From Cladorhizidae sp. MBARI D1340-BT2 (taxonomy: Eukaryota; Porifera; Demospongiae; Poecilosclerida; Cladorhizidae): a stretch of DNA of 64,000 nt. The position numbers and the translations under genes are program-made. Of the stretch, positions 33,760 to 47,635 are shown in pieces. The DNA lies in contig JAQNBH010000003.1 of NCBI GenBank assembly GCA_028752905.1, positions 33,468,222 to 33,532,221 of the forward strand. The letters run 5' to 3'. The first letter of the stretch is position 1, and each line of letters begins with the position of its first letter. The notes beneath the pieces were generated by a model that saw nothing but the letters and a program-made list of their open reading frames with translations, had not been told where the DNA came from and made no database searches.

Positions 33760-36700
33760 CGTACAGACCTACTCTCTCACTGGTGCCATGAGCTAACTCA
33801 GAGGCAACCATATGTCTCTGGTACAGACCTACTCTCTCACTGGTGCCATGAGCTAACTCAGAGGCAACCACATGTCTCCAGTACAGACCTACTCTCTCAC
33901 TGGTGTCATGAGCTAACTCAGAGGCAACCACATGTCTCCAGTACAGACCTACTTTCTCACTGGTGCCATGAGGTAACTCAGAGGCAACCACATGTATCCC
34001 GTACAGACCTACTCTCTCACTGGTGCCATGAGCTAACTCAGAGGCAACCACATGTCTCCCATACAGACCTACTCTCTCACTGGTGCCATGCGCTAAATCA
34101 GAGGCAACCACATGTCTCCCATACAGACCAACTCTCTCACTGGTGCCATGCGCTAACTCAGAGGCAACCACATGTCTCCCATACAGACCTACTCTCTCAC
34201 TGGTGCCATGAGCTAACTCAGAGGCAACCACATGTCTCCCGTACAGACCTACTCTCTCACTGGTGCCATGAGCTAACTCAGAGGCAACCACATGTCTCCC
34301 GTACAGACCTACTCTCTCACTGGTGCCATGAGCTAACTCAGAGGCAACCACATGTCTCCCGTACAGACCTACTCTCTCAGTGGTGCCATGAGCTAACTCA
34401 GAGGCAACCACATGTCTCCCGTACAGACCTACTCTCTCACTGGTGCCATGAGCTAACTCAGAGGCAACCATATGTCTCCGGTACAGACCTACTCTCTCAC
34501 TGGTTCCATGAGCTAACTCAGAGGCAACCACATGTCTCCAGTACAGACCTACTCTCTCACTGGTGCCATGAGCTAACTCAGAGGCAACCACATGTCTCCA
34601 GTACACAACTACTCTCTCACTGGTACCATGAGCTAACTCAGAGGCAACCACATGTCTCCAGTACAGACCTACTCTCTCACTGGTGCCATGAGCTAACTCA
34701 GAGGCAACCACATGTCTCCCGTACAGACCTACTCTCTCACTGGTACCATGAGCTAACTCAGAGGCAGCCACATGTCTCCCATACAGACCTACTCTCTCAC
34801 TGGTGCCATGAGCTAACTCAGAGGCAACCACATGTCTCCGGTACAGACCTACTCTCTCACTGATGCCATGAGCTAACTCAGAGGCATCCACATGTCTCCA
34901 GTACAGACCTACTCTCTCACTGGTGCCAATGAGCTAACTCAGAAGCAACCACATGTCTCCGGTACAGACCTACTCTCTCGCTGGTGCCATGAGCTAACTC
35001 AGAGGCAACCACATGTCTCCCGTACAGACCTACTCTCTCACTGGTGCCATGAGCTAACTCAGAGGCAACCACATGTCTCCCGTACAGACCTACTCTCTCA
35101 CTGGTGCCATGAGCTAACTCAGAGGCAACCACATGTCTCCCGTACAGACCTACTCTCTCACTGGTGCCATGAGCTAACTCAGAGGCAACCACATGTCTCC
35201 CGTACATACCTACTCTCTCACTGGTGCCATGAGCTAACTCAGAGGCAACCACATGTCTCCCGTACATACCTACTCTCTCACTGGTGCCATGAGCTAACTC
35301 AGAGGCAACCACATGTCTCCCGTACAGACCTACTCTCTCACTGGTGCCATGAGCTAACTCAGAGGCAACCACATGTCTCCCATACAGACCTACTCTCTCA
35401 CTGGTGCCATGAGCTAACTCAGAGGCAACCACATGTCTCCCGTACAGACCTACTCTCTCACTGGTGCCATGCGCTAACTCAGAGGCAACCACATGTCTCC
35501 CGTACAGACCTACTCTCTCACTGGTGCCATGAGCTAACTCAGAGGCAACCACATGTCTCCTGTACAGACCTACTCTCTCACTGGTGCCATGAGCAAACTC
35601 AGAGGCAACCACATGTCTCCTGTACAGACCTACTCTCTCACTGATACCGTGAGCTAACTCAGAGGCAACCGCATGTCACCCGTACGGACCTACTCACTGG
35701 TGCCATGAGCTAACTCAGAGGCAACCACGTGTCTCCCATACAGACCTACTCTCTCACTGGTGCCATGAGCTAACTCAGAAGCAACCACATGTCTCCCGTA
35801 CAGACCTACTCTCTCACTGGTGCCATGAGAGGCAACCACATGTCTCCCGTACAGACCTACTCTCTCACTGGTGCCATGAGCTAACTCAGAGGCAACCACA
35901 TGTCTCCTGTACAGACCTACTCTCTCACTGATACCATGAGCTAACTCAGAGGCAACCACATGTCACCCATACAGACCTACTAACTGTTGCCATGAGCTAA
36001 CTCAGAGGCAACCACGTGTCTCCCATACAGACCTACTCTCTCACTGGTGCCATGAGCTAACTCAGAAGCAACCACATGTCTCCCGTACAGACCTAGTCTC
36101 TCACTGGTACCATGAGAGGCAACCACATGTCTCCTGTACAGACCTACTCTCTCACTGGAGCCATGAGCTTACTCAGAGGCAACCACATGTCTCCTGTACA
36201 GACCTACTCTCTCACTGGTACCATGAGCTAACTCAGAGGTAACCACATGTCTCCCGTAAGGCCTACTCTCTCACTGGTGCCATGAGCTAACTCAGAGGCA
36301 ACCACATGTCTGCTGTACAGACCTACTCTCTCACTGGTGCCATGAGAGGCAACAGCATGTCTCCCGTACAGACCTACTCTCTCACTGGTGCCATAAGCTA
36401 ACTCAGAGGCAACCACATGTCTCCTGTACAGACCTACTCTCTTACTGGTGCCATGAGCTTACTCAGAAGCAACCACATGTCTCCTGTACAGACCTACTCT
36501 CTCACTGGTACCATGAGCTAACTCAGAGGTAACAACATGTCTCCCGTAAGGCCTACTCTCTCACTGGTGCCATGAGCTAACTCAGAGGCAACCACATGTC
36601 TGCTGTACAGACCTACTCTCTTACTGGTGCCACGAGCTAACTCAGAGTAAACCACATGTCTCCCGTACAGACCTACTCTCTCACTGGTGCCATGAGTTAA

Positions 36701-39113
36701 CTCAGAGGCAACCACATGTCTCCCGTACAGACCTACTCTCTCACTGGTGCCATGAGCTAACTCAGAGGCAACCACATGTCTCTCGTACAGACCTACTCTC
36801 TCACTGGTGCCATGAGCTAACTCAGAGGCAACCACATGTCTCCCGACAGACCTACTCTCACACTGGTGCCATGAGCTAACTCAGAGGCAACCACATGTCT
36901 CCCGTACAGACCTACTCTCTCACTGGTGCCATGAGCTAACTCAGAGGCAACCATATGTCTCTGGTACAGACCTACTCTCTCACTGGTGCCATGAGCTAAC
37001 TCAGAGGCAACCACATGTCTCCAGTACAGACCTACTCTCTCACTGGTGTCATGAGCTAACTCAGAGGCAACCACATGTCTCCAGTACAGACCTACTCTCT
37101 CACTGGTGCCATGAGGTAACTCAGAGGCAACCACATGTCTCCCGTACAGACCTACTCTCTCACTGGTGCCATGAGCTAACTCAGAGGCAACCACATGTCT
37201 CCCATACAGACCTACTCTCTCACTGGTGACATGCGCTAAATCAGAGGCAACCACATGTCTCCCATACAGACCTACTCTCTCACTGGTGCCATGCGCTAAC
37301 TCAGAGGCAACCACATGTCTCCCATACAGACCTACTCTCTCACTGGTGCCATGAGCTAACTCAGAGGCAACCACATGTCTCCCGTATAGACCTACTCTCT
37401 CACTGGTGCCATGAGCTAACTCAGAGGCAACCACATGTCTCCCGTACAGACCTACTCTCTCACTGGTGCCATGAGCTAACTCAGAGGCAACCACATGTCT
37501 CCCGTACAGACCTACTCTCTCAGTGGTGCCATGAGCTAACTCAGAGGCAACCACATGTCTCCCGTACAGACCTACTCTCTCACTGGTGCCATGAGCTAAC
37601 TCAGAGGCAACCATATGTCTCCGGTACAGACCTACTCTCTCACTGGTTCCATGAGCTAACTCAGAGGCAACCACATGTCTCCAGTACAGACCTACTCTCT
37701 CACTGGTGCCATGAGCTAACTCAGAGGCAACCACATGTCTCCAGTACACACCTACTCTCTCACTGGTGCCATGAGCTAACTCAGAGGCAACCACATGTCT
37801 CCAGTACAGACCTACTCTCTCACTGGTGCCATGAGCTAACTCAGAGGCAACCACATGTCTCCCGTACAGACCTACTCTCTCACTGGTACCATGAGCTAAC
37901 TCAGAGGCAACCACATGTCTCCCATACAGACCTACTCTCTCACTGGTGCCATGAGCTAACTCAGAGGCAACCACATGTCTCTGGTACAGACCTACTCTCT
38001 CACTGATGCCATGAGCTAACTCAGAAGCAACCACATGTCTCCAGTACAGACCTACTCTGTCACTGGTGCCAATGAGCTAACTCAGAAGCAACCACATGTC
38101 TCCAGTACAGACCTACTCTCTCGCTGGTGCCATGAGCTAACTCAGAGGCAACCACATGTCTCCCGTACAGACCTACTCTCTCACTGGTGCCATGAGCTAA
38201 CTCAGAGGCAACCACATGTCTCCCGTACAGACCTACTCTCTCACTGGTGCCATGAGCTAACTCAGAGGCAACCACATTTCTCCCGTACAGACCTACTCTT
38301 TCACTGGTGCCATGAGCTAACTCAGAGGCAACCACATGTCTCCCGTACATACCTACTCTCTCACTGGTGCCATGAGCTAACTCAGAGGCAACCACATGTC
38401 TCACGTACAGACCTACTCTCTCACTGGTGCCATGAGCTAACTCAGAGGCAACCACATGTCTCCTGTACAGACCTACTCTCTCATTGGTGCCATGAGCAAA
38501 CTCAGAGGCAACCACATGTCTCCTGTACAGACCTACTCTCTCACTGATACCATGAGCTAACTCAGAGGCAACCGCATGTCACCCGTACGGACCTACTCAC
38601 TGGTGCCATGAGCTAACTCAGAGGCAACCACGTGTCTCCCATACAGACCTACTCTCTCACTGGTCCTATGAGCTAACTCAGAAGCAACCACATGTCTCCC
38701 GTACAGACCTACTCTCTCACTGGTGCCATGAGAGGCAACCACATGTCTCCCGTACAGACCTACTCTCTCACTGGTGCCATGAGCTAACTCAGAGGCAACG
38801 ACATGTCTCCTGTACAGACCTACTCTCTCACTGATACCATGAGCTAACTCAGAGGCAACCACATGTCACCCATACAGACCTACTAACTGTTGCCATGAGC
38901 TAACTCAGAGGCAACCACGTGTCTCCCATACAGACCTACTCTCTCACTGGTGCCATGAGCTAACTCAGAAGCAACCACATCTCTCCCGTACAGACCCCTA
39001 CTCTCTCACTGGTGCCATGAGAGGCAACCACATGTCTCCCGTAGAGAACTACTCTATCACTGGTGCCATAAGCTAACTCAGAGGCAACCACATGTCTCCT
39101 GTACAGACCTACT
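33760..39113. repeat. Tandem duplication of 3,143-bp period in domain III
   Basis: About 33,760-36,210 matches 36,903-39,113. The offset is 3,143 up to about 35,330 and 2,903 after it, because the right copy lacks 240 bp (four monomers). Anchors are TATGTCTCTGG (33,811; 36,954), GGTGTCATGAG (33,903; 37,046), GAGGTAACTC (33,971; 37,114), GGTGCCAATGAGC (34,922; 38,065), TGTCACCCGTACGG (35,676; 38,579), the 51-bp monomers (35,822; 38,725) and CTACTAACTGTTGCC (35,978; 38,881). Confidence 0.85.
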
Positions 39114-41849
39114 CTCTCACTGGTGCCATGAGCTTACTCAGAGGCAACCATATGTCTCCTGTACAGACCTACTCTCTCACTGGTGCCATGAGCTAACTCA
39201 GAGGCAACCACATGTCTCCCGTACAGACCTACTCTCTCACTGGTGCCATGAGCTAACTCAGAGGCAACCACATGTCTCCCGTACAGACCTACTCTCTCAC
39301 TGGTGCCATGAGCTAACTCAGAGGCAACCACATGTCTCCCGTACATACCTACTCTCTCACTGGTGCCATGAGCTAAATCAGAGGCAACCACATGTCTCCC
39401 GTACATACCTACTCTCTCACTGGTGCCATGAGCTAACTCAGAAGCAACCACATGTCTCCCGTACAGACCTACTCTCTCACTGGTGCCATGAGCTAACTCA
39501 GAGGCAACCACATGTCTCCCATACAGACCTACTCTCTCACTGGTGTCATGAGCTAACTCAGAGGCAACCATATGTCTCCCGTACCGACCTACTCTCTCAC
39601 TGGTGCCATGCGCTAACTCAGAGGCAACCACATGTCTCCTGTACAGACCTACTCTGTCACTGGTGCCATGAGTAAACTCAGAGGCAACCACATGTCTCCT
39701 GTACAGACCTACTCTCTCACTGATACCATGAGCTAACTCAGAGGCAACTGCATGTCACCCATACAGACCTACTCACTGGTGCCAGGAGCTCACTCAGAGG
39801 CAACCACGTGTCTCCCATACAGACCTACTCTCTCACTGGTGCCATGAGCTAACTCAGAAGCAACCACATGTCTCCCGTACAGACCTACTCTCTCACTGGT
39901 GCCATGAGAAGCAACCACATGTCTCCCGTACAGACCTACTCTCTCACTGGTGCCATGAGCTAACTCAGAGGCAACCACATGTCTCCTGTACAGACCTACT
40001 CTCTCATTGATACCATGAGCTAACTCAGAGGCAACCACATGTCACCCATACAGACCTACTCACTGTTGCCATGAGATAACTCAGAGGCAACCACGTGTCT
40101 CCCATACAGACCTACTCTCTCACTGGTGCCATGAGCTAACTCAGAAGCAACCACATGTCTCCCGTACAGACCTACTCTCTCACTGGTGCCATGAGAGGCA
40201 ACCACATGTCTCCCGTACAGACCTACTCTATCACTGGTGCCATGAGCTAATTCAGAGGCAACCACATGTCTCCTGTACAGACCTACTCTCTCACTGGTGC
40301 CATGAGCTTACTCAGAGGCAACCACATGTCTCCTGTACAGACCTACTCTCTCACTGGTACCATGAGCTAATTCAGAGGTAACCACATGTCTCCCATAAGG
40401 CCTACTCTCTCACTGGTGCCATGAGCTAACTCAGAGGCAACCGCATGTCTCCCGTACAGACCTACTCTCTCACTGGTGCCATGAGTTAACTCAGAGGCAA
40501 CCACATGTCTCCCGTACAGACCTACTCTCTCACTGGTACCATGAGCTAACTCAGAGGCAACCACATGTCTCCCGTACAGACCTACTCTCTCACTGGTGCC
40601 ATGAGCTAACTCAGAGGCAACCACATGTCTCCAGTACACACCTACTCTCTCACTGTTGCCATGAGCTAACTCAGAGGCAACCACATGTCTCCAGTACAGA
40701 CCTACTCTCTCACTGGTGCCATGAGCTAACTCAGAGGCAACCACATGTCTCCCGTACAGACCTACTCTCATACTGGTAACATGAGCTAACTCAGAGGCAA
40801 CCACATGTCTCACATACAGACCTACTCTCTCACTGGTGCCATGAGCTAACTCAGAGGCAACCACATGTCTCCGGTACAGACCTACTCTCTCACTGATGCC
40901 ATGAGCTAACTCAGAGGCAACCACAAGTCTCCAGTACAGACCTACTCTCTCAGTCGTGCCAATGAGCTAACTCAGAAGCAACCACATGTCTCCAGTACAG
41001 ACCTACTCTCTCGCTGGTGCCATGAGCTAACTCAGAGGCAACCACATGTCTCCCGTACAGACCTACTCTCTCACTGGTGCCATGAGCTAATTCAGAGGCA
41101 ACCACATGTCTCCCTTACAGACCTACTCTCTCACTGGTGCCATGAGCTAACTCAGAGGCAACCACATTTCTCCCGTACAGACCTACTCTCTCACTGGTGC
41201 CATGAGCTAACTCAGAGGCAACCACATGTCTCCCGTACATACCTACTCTCTCACTGGAGCCATGAGCTAACTCAGAGGCAACCACATGTCTCCCGTACAT
41301 ACCTACTCTCTCACTGGTGCCATGAGCTAACTCAGAGGCAACCACATGTCTCCCGTAGAGACCTACTCTCTCACTGGTGCCATGAGCTAACTCAGAGGCA
41401 ACCACATGTCTCCCATACAGACCTACTCTCTCACTGGTGCCATGAGCTAACTCAGAGGCAACCACATGTCTCCCGTACAGACCTACTCTCTTACTGGTGC
41501 CATGCGCTAACTCAGAGGCAACCACATGTCTCCCGTACAGACCTACTCTCTCACTGGTGCCATGAGCTAACTCAGAGGCAACCACATGTCTCCTGTACAG
41601 ACCTACTCTCTCACTGGTGCCATGAGCAAACTCAGAGGCAACCACATGTCTCCTGTACAGACCTACTCTCTCACTGATACCATGAGCTAACTCAGAGGCA
41701 ACCGCATGTCACCCGTACGGACCTACTCACTGGTGCCATGAGCTAACTCAGTGGCAACCACGTGTCTCCCATACAGACCTACTCTCTCACTGGTGCCATG
41801 AGCTAACTCAGAAGCAACCACATGTCTCCCGTACAGACCTACTCTCTCA

Positions 41850-44800
41850 CTGGTACCATGAGAGGCAACCACATGTCTCCCGTACAGACCTACACTCTCA
41901 CTGGTGCCATGAGCTAACTCAGAGGCAACCACATGTCTCCTGTACAGACCTACTCTCTCACTGATACCATGAGCTAACTCAGAGGCAACCACATGTCACC
42001 CATACAGACCTACTAACTGTTGCCATGAGCTAACTCAGAGGCAACCATGTGTCTCCCATACAGACCTACTCTCTCACTGGTGCCATGAGTAACTCAGAAG
42101 CAACCACATCTCTCCCGTACAGACCTACTCTCTCACTGGTGCCATGAGAGGCAACCACATGTCTCCCATAGAGACCTACTCTATCACTGGTGCCATGAGC
42201 TAACTCAGAGGCAACCACATGTCTCCTGTACAGATCTACTCTCTCACTGGTGCCATGAGCTTACTCAGAAGCAACCACATGTCTCCCGTACAGACCTACT
42301 CTCTCACTGGTGCCATGAGCTAACTCAGAGGCAACAACATGTCTCCCGTACAGACCTACTCTCTCACTGGTGCCATGAGCTAACTCAGAGGCAACCACAT
42401 GTCTCCCGTACAGACCTACTCTCTCACTGGTGCCATGAGCTAACTCAGAGGCAACCACATGTCTCCCGTACATACCTACTCTCTCACTGGTGCCATGAGC
42501 TAACTCGGAGGCAACCACATGTCTCCCGTACATACCTACTCTCTCACTGGTGCCATGAGCTAACTCGGAGGCAACCACATGTCTCCCGTACAGACCTACT
42601 CTCTCACTGGTGCCATGAGCTAACTCAGAGGCAACCACATGTCTCCCGTACAGACCTACTCTCTCACTGGTGTCATGAGCTAACTCAGAGGCAACCACAT
42701 GTCTCCCGTCCCGACCTACTCTCTCACTGGTGCCATGCGCTAACTCAGAGGCAACCACATGTCTCCCGTACAGACCTACTCTCTCACTGGTGCCATGAGC
42801 TAACTCAGAGGCAACCACATGTCTCCTGTACAGACCTACTCTCTCACTGGTGCCATGAGCAAACTCAGAGGCAACCACATGTCTCCTGTACAGACCTACT
42901 CTCTCACTGATACCATGAGCTAACTCAGAGGCAACTGCATGTCACCCATACAGACCTACTCACTGGTGCCATGAGCTAACTCAGAGGCAACCACGTGTCT
43001 CCCATACAGACCTACTCTCTCACTGGTGCCATGAGCTAACTCAGAAGCAACCACATGTCTCCCGTACAGACCTACTCTCTCACTGGTGCCATGAGAGGCA
43101 ACCACATGTCTCCCGTACAGATCTACTCTCTCACTGGTGCCATGAGCTAACTCAGAGGCAACCACATGTCTCCTGTACAGACCTACTCTCTCATTGATAC
43201 CATGAGCTAACTCAGAGGCAACCACATGTCACCCATACAGACCTACTCACTGTTGCCATGAGATAACTCAGAGGCAACCACGTGTCTCCCTTACAGACCT
43301 ACTCTCTCACTGGTGCCATGAGCTAACTCAGAAGCAACAACATGTCTCCCGTACAGACCTACTCTCTCACTGGTGCCATGAGAGGCAACCACATGTCTCC
43401 CGTACAGACCTACTCTATCACTGGTGCCATGAGCTAATTCAGAGGCAACCACATGTCTCCTGTACAGACCTACTCTCTCACTGGTGCCATGAGCTTACTC
43501 AGAGGCAACCACATGTCTCCTGTACAGACCTACTCTCTCACTGGTACCATGAGCTAACTCAGAGGTAACCACATGTCTCCCATAAGGCCTACTCTCTCAC
43601 TGGTGCCATGAGCTAACTCAGAGGCAACCGCATGTCTCCCTTACAGACCTACTCTCTCACTGGTGCCATGAGTTAACTCAGAGGCAACCACATGTCTCCC
43701 GTACAGACCTACTCTCTCACTGGTGCCATGAGCTAACTCAGAGGCAACCACATGTCTCCCGTACAGACCTACTCTCTCACTGGTGCTATGAGCTAACTCA
43801 GAGGCAACCACATGTCTCCCGTACAGACCTACCCTCTCACTGGTGCCATGAGCTAATTCAGAGGCAACCACATGTCTCCCGTACAGAACTACTCTCTCAC
43901 TGGTGCCATGAGCTAACTCAGAGGCAACCACATGTCTACCGTACAGACCTACTCTCTCACTGGTACCATGCGCTAACTCAGAGGCAACCACATGTCTCCT
44001 GTACAGACCTACTCTCTCACTGGATCCATGAGCTAACTCAGAGGCAACCACATGTCTCCCGTACAGACCTACTCTCTCACTGGTGCCACGAGCTAACTCA
44101 GAGGCAACCACATGTCTCCCGTACAGACCTACTCTCTCACTGGTGCCATGAGCTAACTCAGAAGCAACCACATGTCTCCCGTACAGACCTACTCTCTCAC
44201 TGGTGCCATGAGATAACTCAGAGGCAACCATATGTCTCCGGTACAGACCTACTACTCTCTCACTGGTGCCATGAGCTAACTCAGAGGCAACCACATGTCT
44301 CCAGTAAAGACCTACTCTCTCACTGGTGCCATGAGCTAACTCAGAGGCAACCACATGTCTCCAGTACATACCTACTCTCTCACTGGTGCCATGAGGTAAC
44401 TCAGAGGCAATGACATGTCTCCCTTACAGACCTACTCTCTCACTGGTGCCATGAGCTAACTCAGAGGCAACCACATGTCTCCCATACAGACCTACTCTCT
44501 CACTGGTGCCATGCGCTAACTCAGAGGCAACCACATGTCTCCCATACAGACCTACTCTCTCACTGGTGCCATGAGCTAACTCAGAGGCAACCACATGTCT
44601 CCCGTACAGACCTACTCTCTCACTGGTGCCATGAGCTAACTCAGAGGCAACCACATGTCTCCCGTACAGACCTACTCTCTCACTGGTGCCATGAGCTAAC
44701 TCAGAGGCAACCACATGTCTCCCGTACAGACCTACTCTCTCACTGGTACCATGAGAGGCAACCACATGTCTCCCGTACAGACCTACACTCTCACTGGTGC

Positions 44801-47635
44801 CATGAGCTAACTCAGAGGCAACCACATGTCTCCTGTACAGACCTACTCTCTCACTGATACCATGAGCTAACTCAGAGGCAACCACATGTCACCCATACAG
44901 ACCTACTAACTGTTGCCATGAGCTAACTCAGAGGCAACCATGTGTCTCCCATACAGACCTACTCTCTCACTGGTGCCATGAGTAACTCAGAAGCAACCAC
45001 ATCTCTCCCGTACAGACCTACTCTCTCACTGGTGCCATGAGAGGCAACCACATGTCTCCCATAGAGACCTACTCTATCACTGGTGCCATGAGCTAACTCA
45101 GAGGCAACCACATGTCTCCTGTACAGATCTACTCTCTCACTGGTGCCATGAGCTTACTCAGAAGCAACCACATGTCTCCCGTATAGACCTACTCTCTCAC
45201 TGGTGCCATGAGCTAACTCAGAGGCAACAACATGTCTCCCGTACAGACCTACTCTCTCACTGGTGCCATGAGCTAACTCAGAGGCAACCACATGTCTCCC
45301 GTACAGACCTACTCTCTCACTGGTGCCATGAGCTAACTCAGAGGCAACCACATGTCTCCCGTACATACCTACTCTCTCACTGGTGCCATGAGCTAACTCG
45401 GAGGCAACCACATGTCTCCCGTACATACCTACTCTCTCACTGGTGCCATGAGCTAACTCGGAGGCAACCACATGTCTCCCGTACAGACCTACTCTCTCAC
45501 TGGTGCCATGAGCTAACTCAGAGGCAACCACATGTCTCCCGTACAGACCTACTCTCTCACTGGTGTCATGAGCTAACTCAGAGGCAACCACATGTCTCCC
45601 GTCCCGACCTACTCTCTCACTGGTGCCATGCGCTAACTCAGAGGCAACCACATGTCTCCCGTACAGACCTACTCTCTCACTGGTGCCATGAGCTAACTCA
45701 GAGGCAACCACATGTCTCCTGTACAGACCTACTCTCTCACTGGTGCCATGAGCAAACTCAGAGGCAACCACATGTCTCCTGTACAGACCTACTCTCTCAC
45801 TGATACCATGAGCTAACTCAGAGGCAACTGCATGTCACCCATACAGACCTACTCACTGGTGCCATGAGCTAACTCAGAGGCAACCACGTGTCTCCCATAC
45901 AGACCTACTCTCTCACTGGTGCCATGAGCTAACTCAGAAGCAACCACATGTCTCCCGTACAGACCTACTCTCTCACTGGTGCCATGAGAGGCAACCACAT
46001 GTCTCCCGTACAGATCTACTCTCTCACTGGTGCCATGAGCTAACTCAGAGGCAACCACATGTCTCCTGTACAGACCTACTCTCTCATTGATACCATGAGC
46101 TAACTCAGAGGCAACCACATGTCACCCATACAGACCTACTCACTGTTGCCATGAGATAACTCAGAGGCAACCACGTGTCTCCCTTACAGACCTACTCTCT
46201 CACTGGTGCCATGAGCTAACTCAGAAGCAACAACATGTCTCCCGTACAGACCTACTCTCTCACTGGTGCCATGAGAGGCAACCACATGTCTCCCGTACAG
46301 ACCTACTCTATCACTGGTGCCATGAGCTAATTCAGAGGCAACCACATGTCTCCTGTACAGACCTACTCTCTCACTGGTGCCATGAGCTTACTCAGAGGCA
46401 ACCACATGTCTCCTGTACAGACCTACTCTCTCACTGGTACCATGAGCTAACTCAGAGGTAACCACATGTCTCCCATAAGGCCTACTCTCTCACTGGTGCC
46501 ATGAGCTAACTCAGAGGCAACCGCATGTCTCCCTTACAGACCTACTCTCTCACTGGTGCCATGAGTTAACTCAGAGGCAACCACATGTCTCCCGTACAGA
46601 CCTACTCTCTCACTGGTGCCATGAGCTAACTCAGAGGCAACCACATGTCTCCCGTACAGACCTACTCTCTCACTGGTGCTATGAGCTAACTCAGAGGCAA
46701 CCACATGTCTCCCGTACAGACCTACCCTCTCACTGGTGCCATGAGCTAATTCAGAGGCAACCACATGTCTCCCGTACAGAACTACTCTCTCACTGGTGCC
46801 ATGAGCTAACTCAGAGGCAACCACATGTCTACCGTACAGACCTACTCTCTCACTGGTACCATGCGCTAACTCAGAGGCAACCACATGTCTCCTGTACAGA
46901 CCTACTCTCTCACTGGATCCATGAGCTAACTCAGAGGCAACCACATGTCTCCCGTACAGACCTACTCTCTCACTGGTGCCACGAGCTAACTCAGAGGCAA
47001 CCACATGTCTCCCGTACAGACCTACTCTCTCACTGGTGCCATGAGCTAACTCAGAAGCAACCACATGTCTCCCGTACAGACCTACTCTCTCACTGGTGCC
47101 ATGAGATAACTCAGAGGCAACCATATGTCTCCGGTACAGACCTACTACTCTCTCACTGGTGCCATGAGCTAACTCAGAGGCAACCACATGTCTCCAGTAA
47201 AGACCTACTCTCTCACTGGTGCCATGAGCTAACTCAGAGGCAACCACATGTCTCCAGTACATACCTACTCTCTCACTGGTGCCATGAGGTAACTCAGAGG
47301 CAATGACATGTCTCCCTTACAGACCTACTCTCTCACTGGTGCCATGAGCTAATTCAGAGGCAACCACCTGTCTCCCATACAGACCTACTCTCTCACTGGT
47401 GCCATGCGCTAACTCAGAGGCAACCACATGTCTCCCATACAGACCTACTCTCTCACTGGTGCCATGAGCTAACTCAGAGGCAACCACATGTCTCCCGTAC
47501 AGACCTACTCTCTCACTGGTGCCATGAGCTAACTCAGAGGCAACCACATGTCTCCCGTACAGACCTACTCTCTCACTGGTGCCATGAGCTAACTCAGAGG
47601 CAACCACATGTCTCCCGTACAGACCTACTCTCTCA
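41850..47635. repeat. Tandem duplication of 2,893-bp period in domain III
   Basis: About 41,850-44,742 and 44,743-47,635 are successive copies. Anchors are the 51-bp monomers (41,858; 44,751), CTCGGAGGC (42,506; 45,399), CCCGTCCCGACC (42,706; 45,599), CGTAAGG-like CCCATAAGGCC (43,579; 46,472), the three-base insertion CTACTACTCTC (44,252; 47,145) and GGCAATGACATG (44,407; 47,300). Few differences were seen: GTATAGACC near 45,181 versus GTACAGACC near 42,288, and AATTCAG and CACCTGTC near 47,351-47,370. The join lies in the monomer at about 44,710-44,750. Confidence 0.88.

Noticed and set aside
34201..34260. CENP-B box
   Set aside because: The lower strand has CGGG (TACGGGAG), but the TTCG half and the central A are absent at the required spacing, so the 17-bp motif is not met.
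44403..44430. p53-like half-site in GACATGTCT variants
   Set aside because: The core CATG and pyrimidine flank match, but the purine half is incomplete in the consensus; this is expected by chance in such a sequence.
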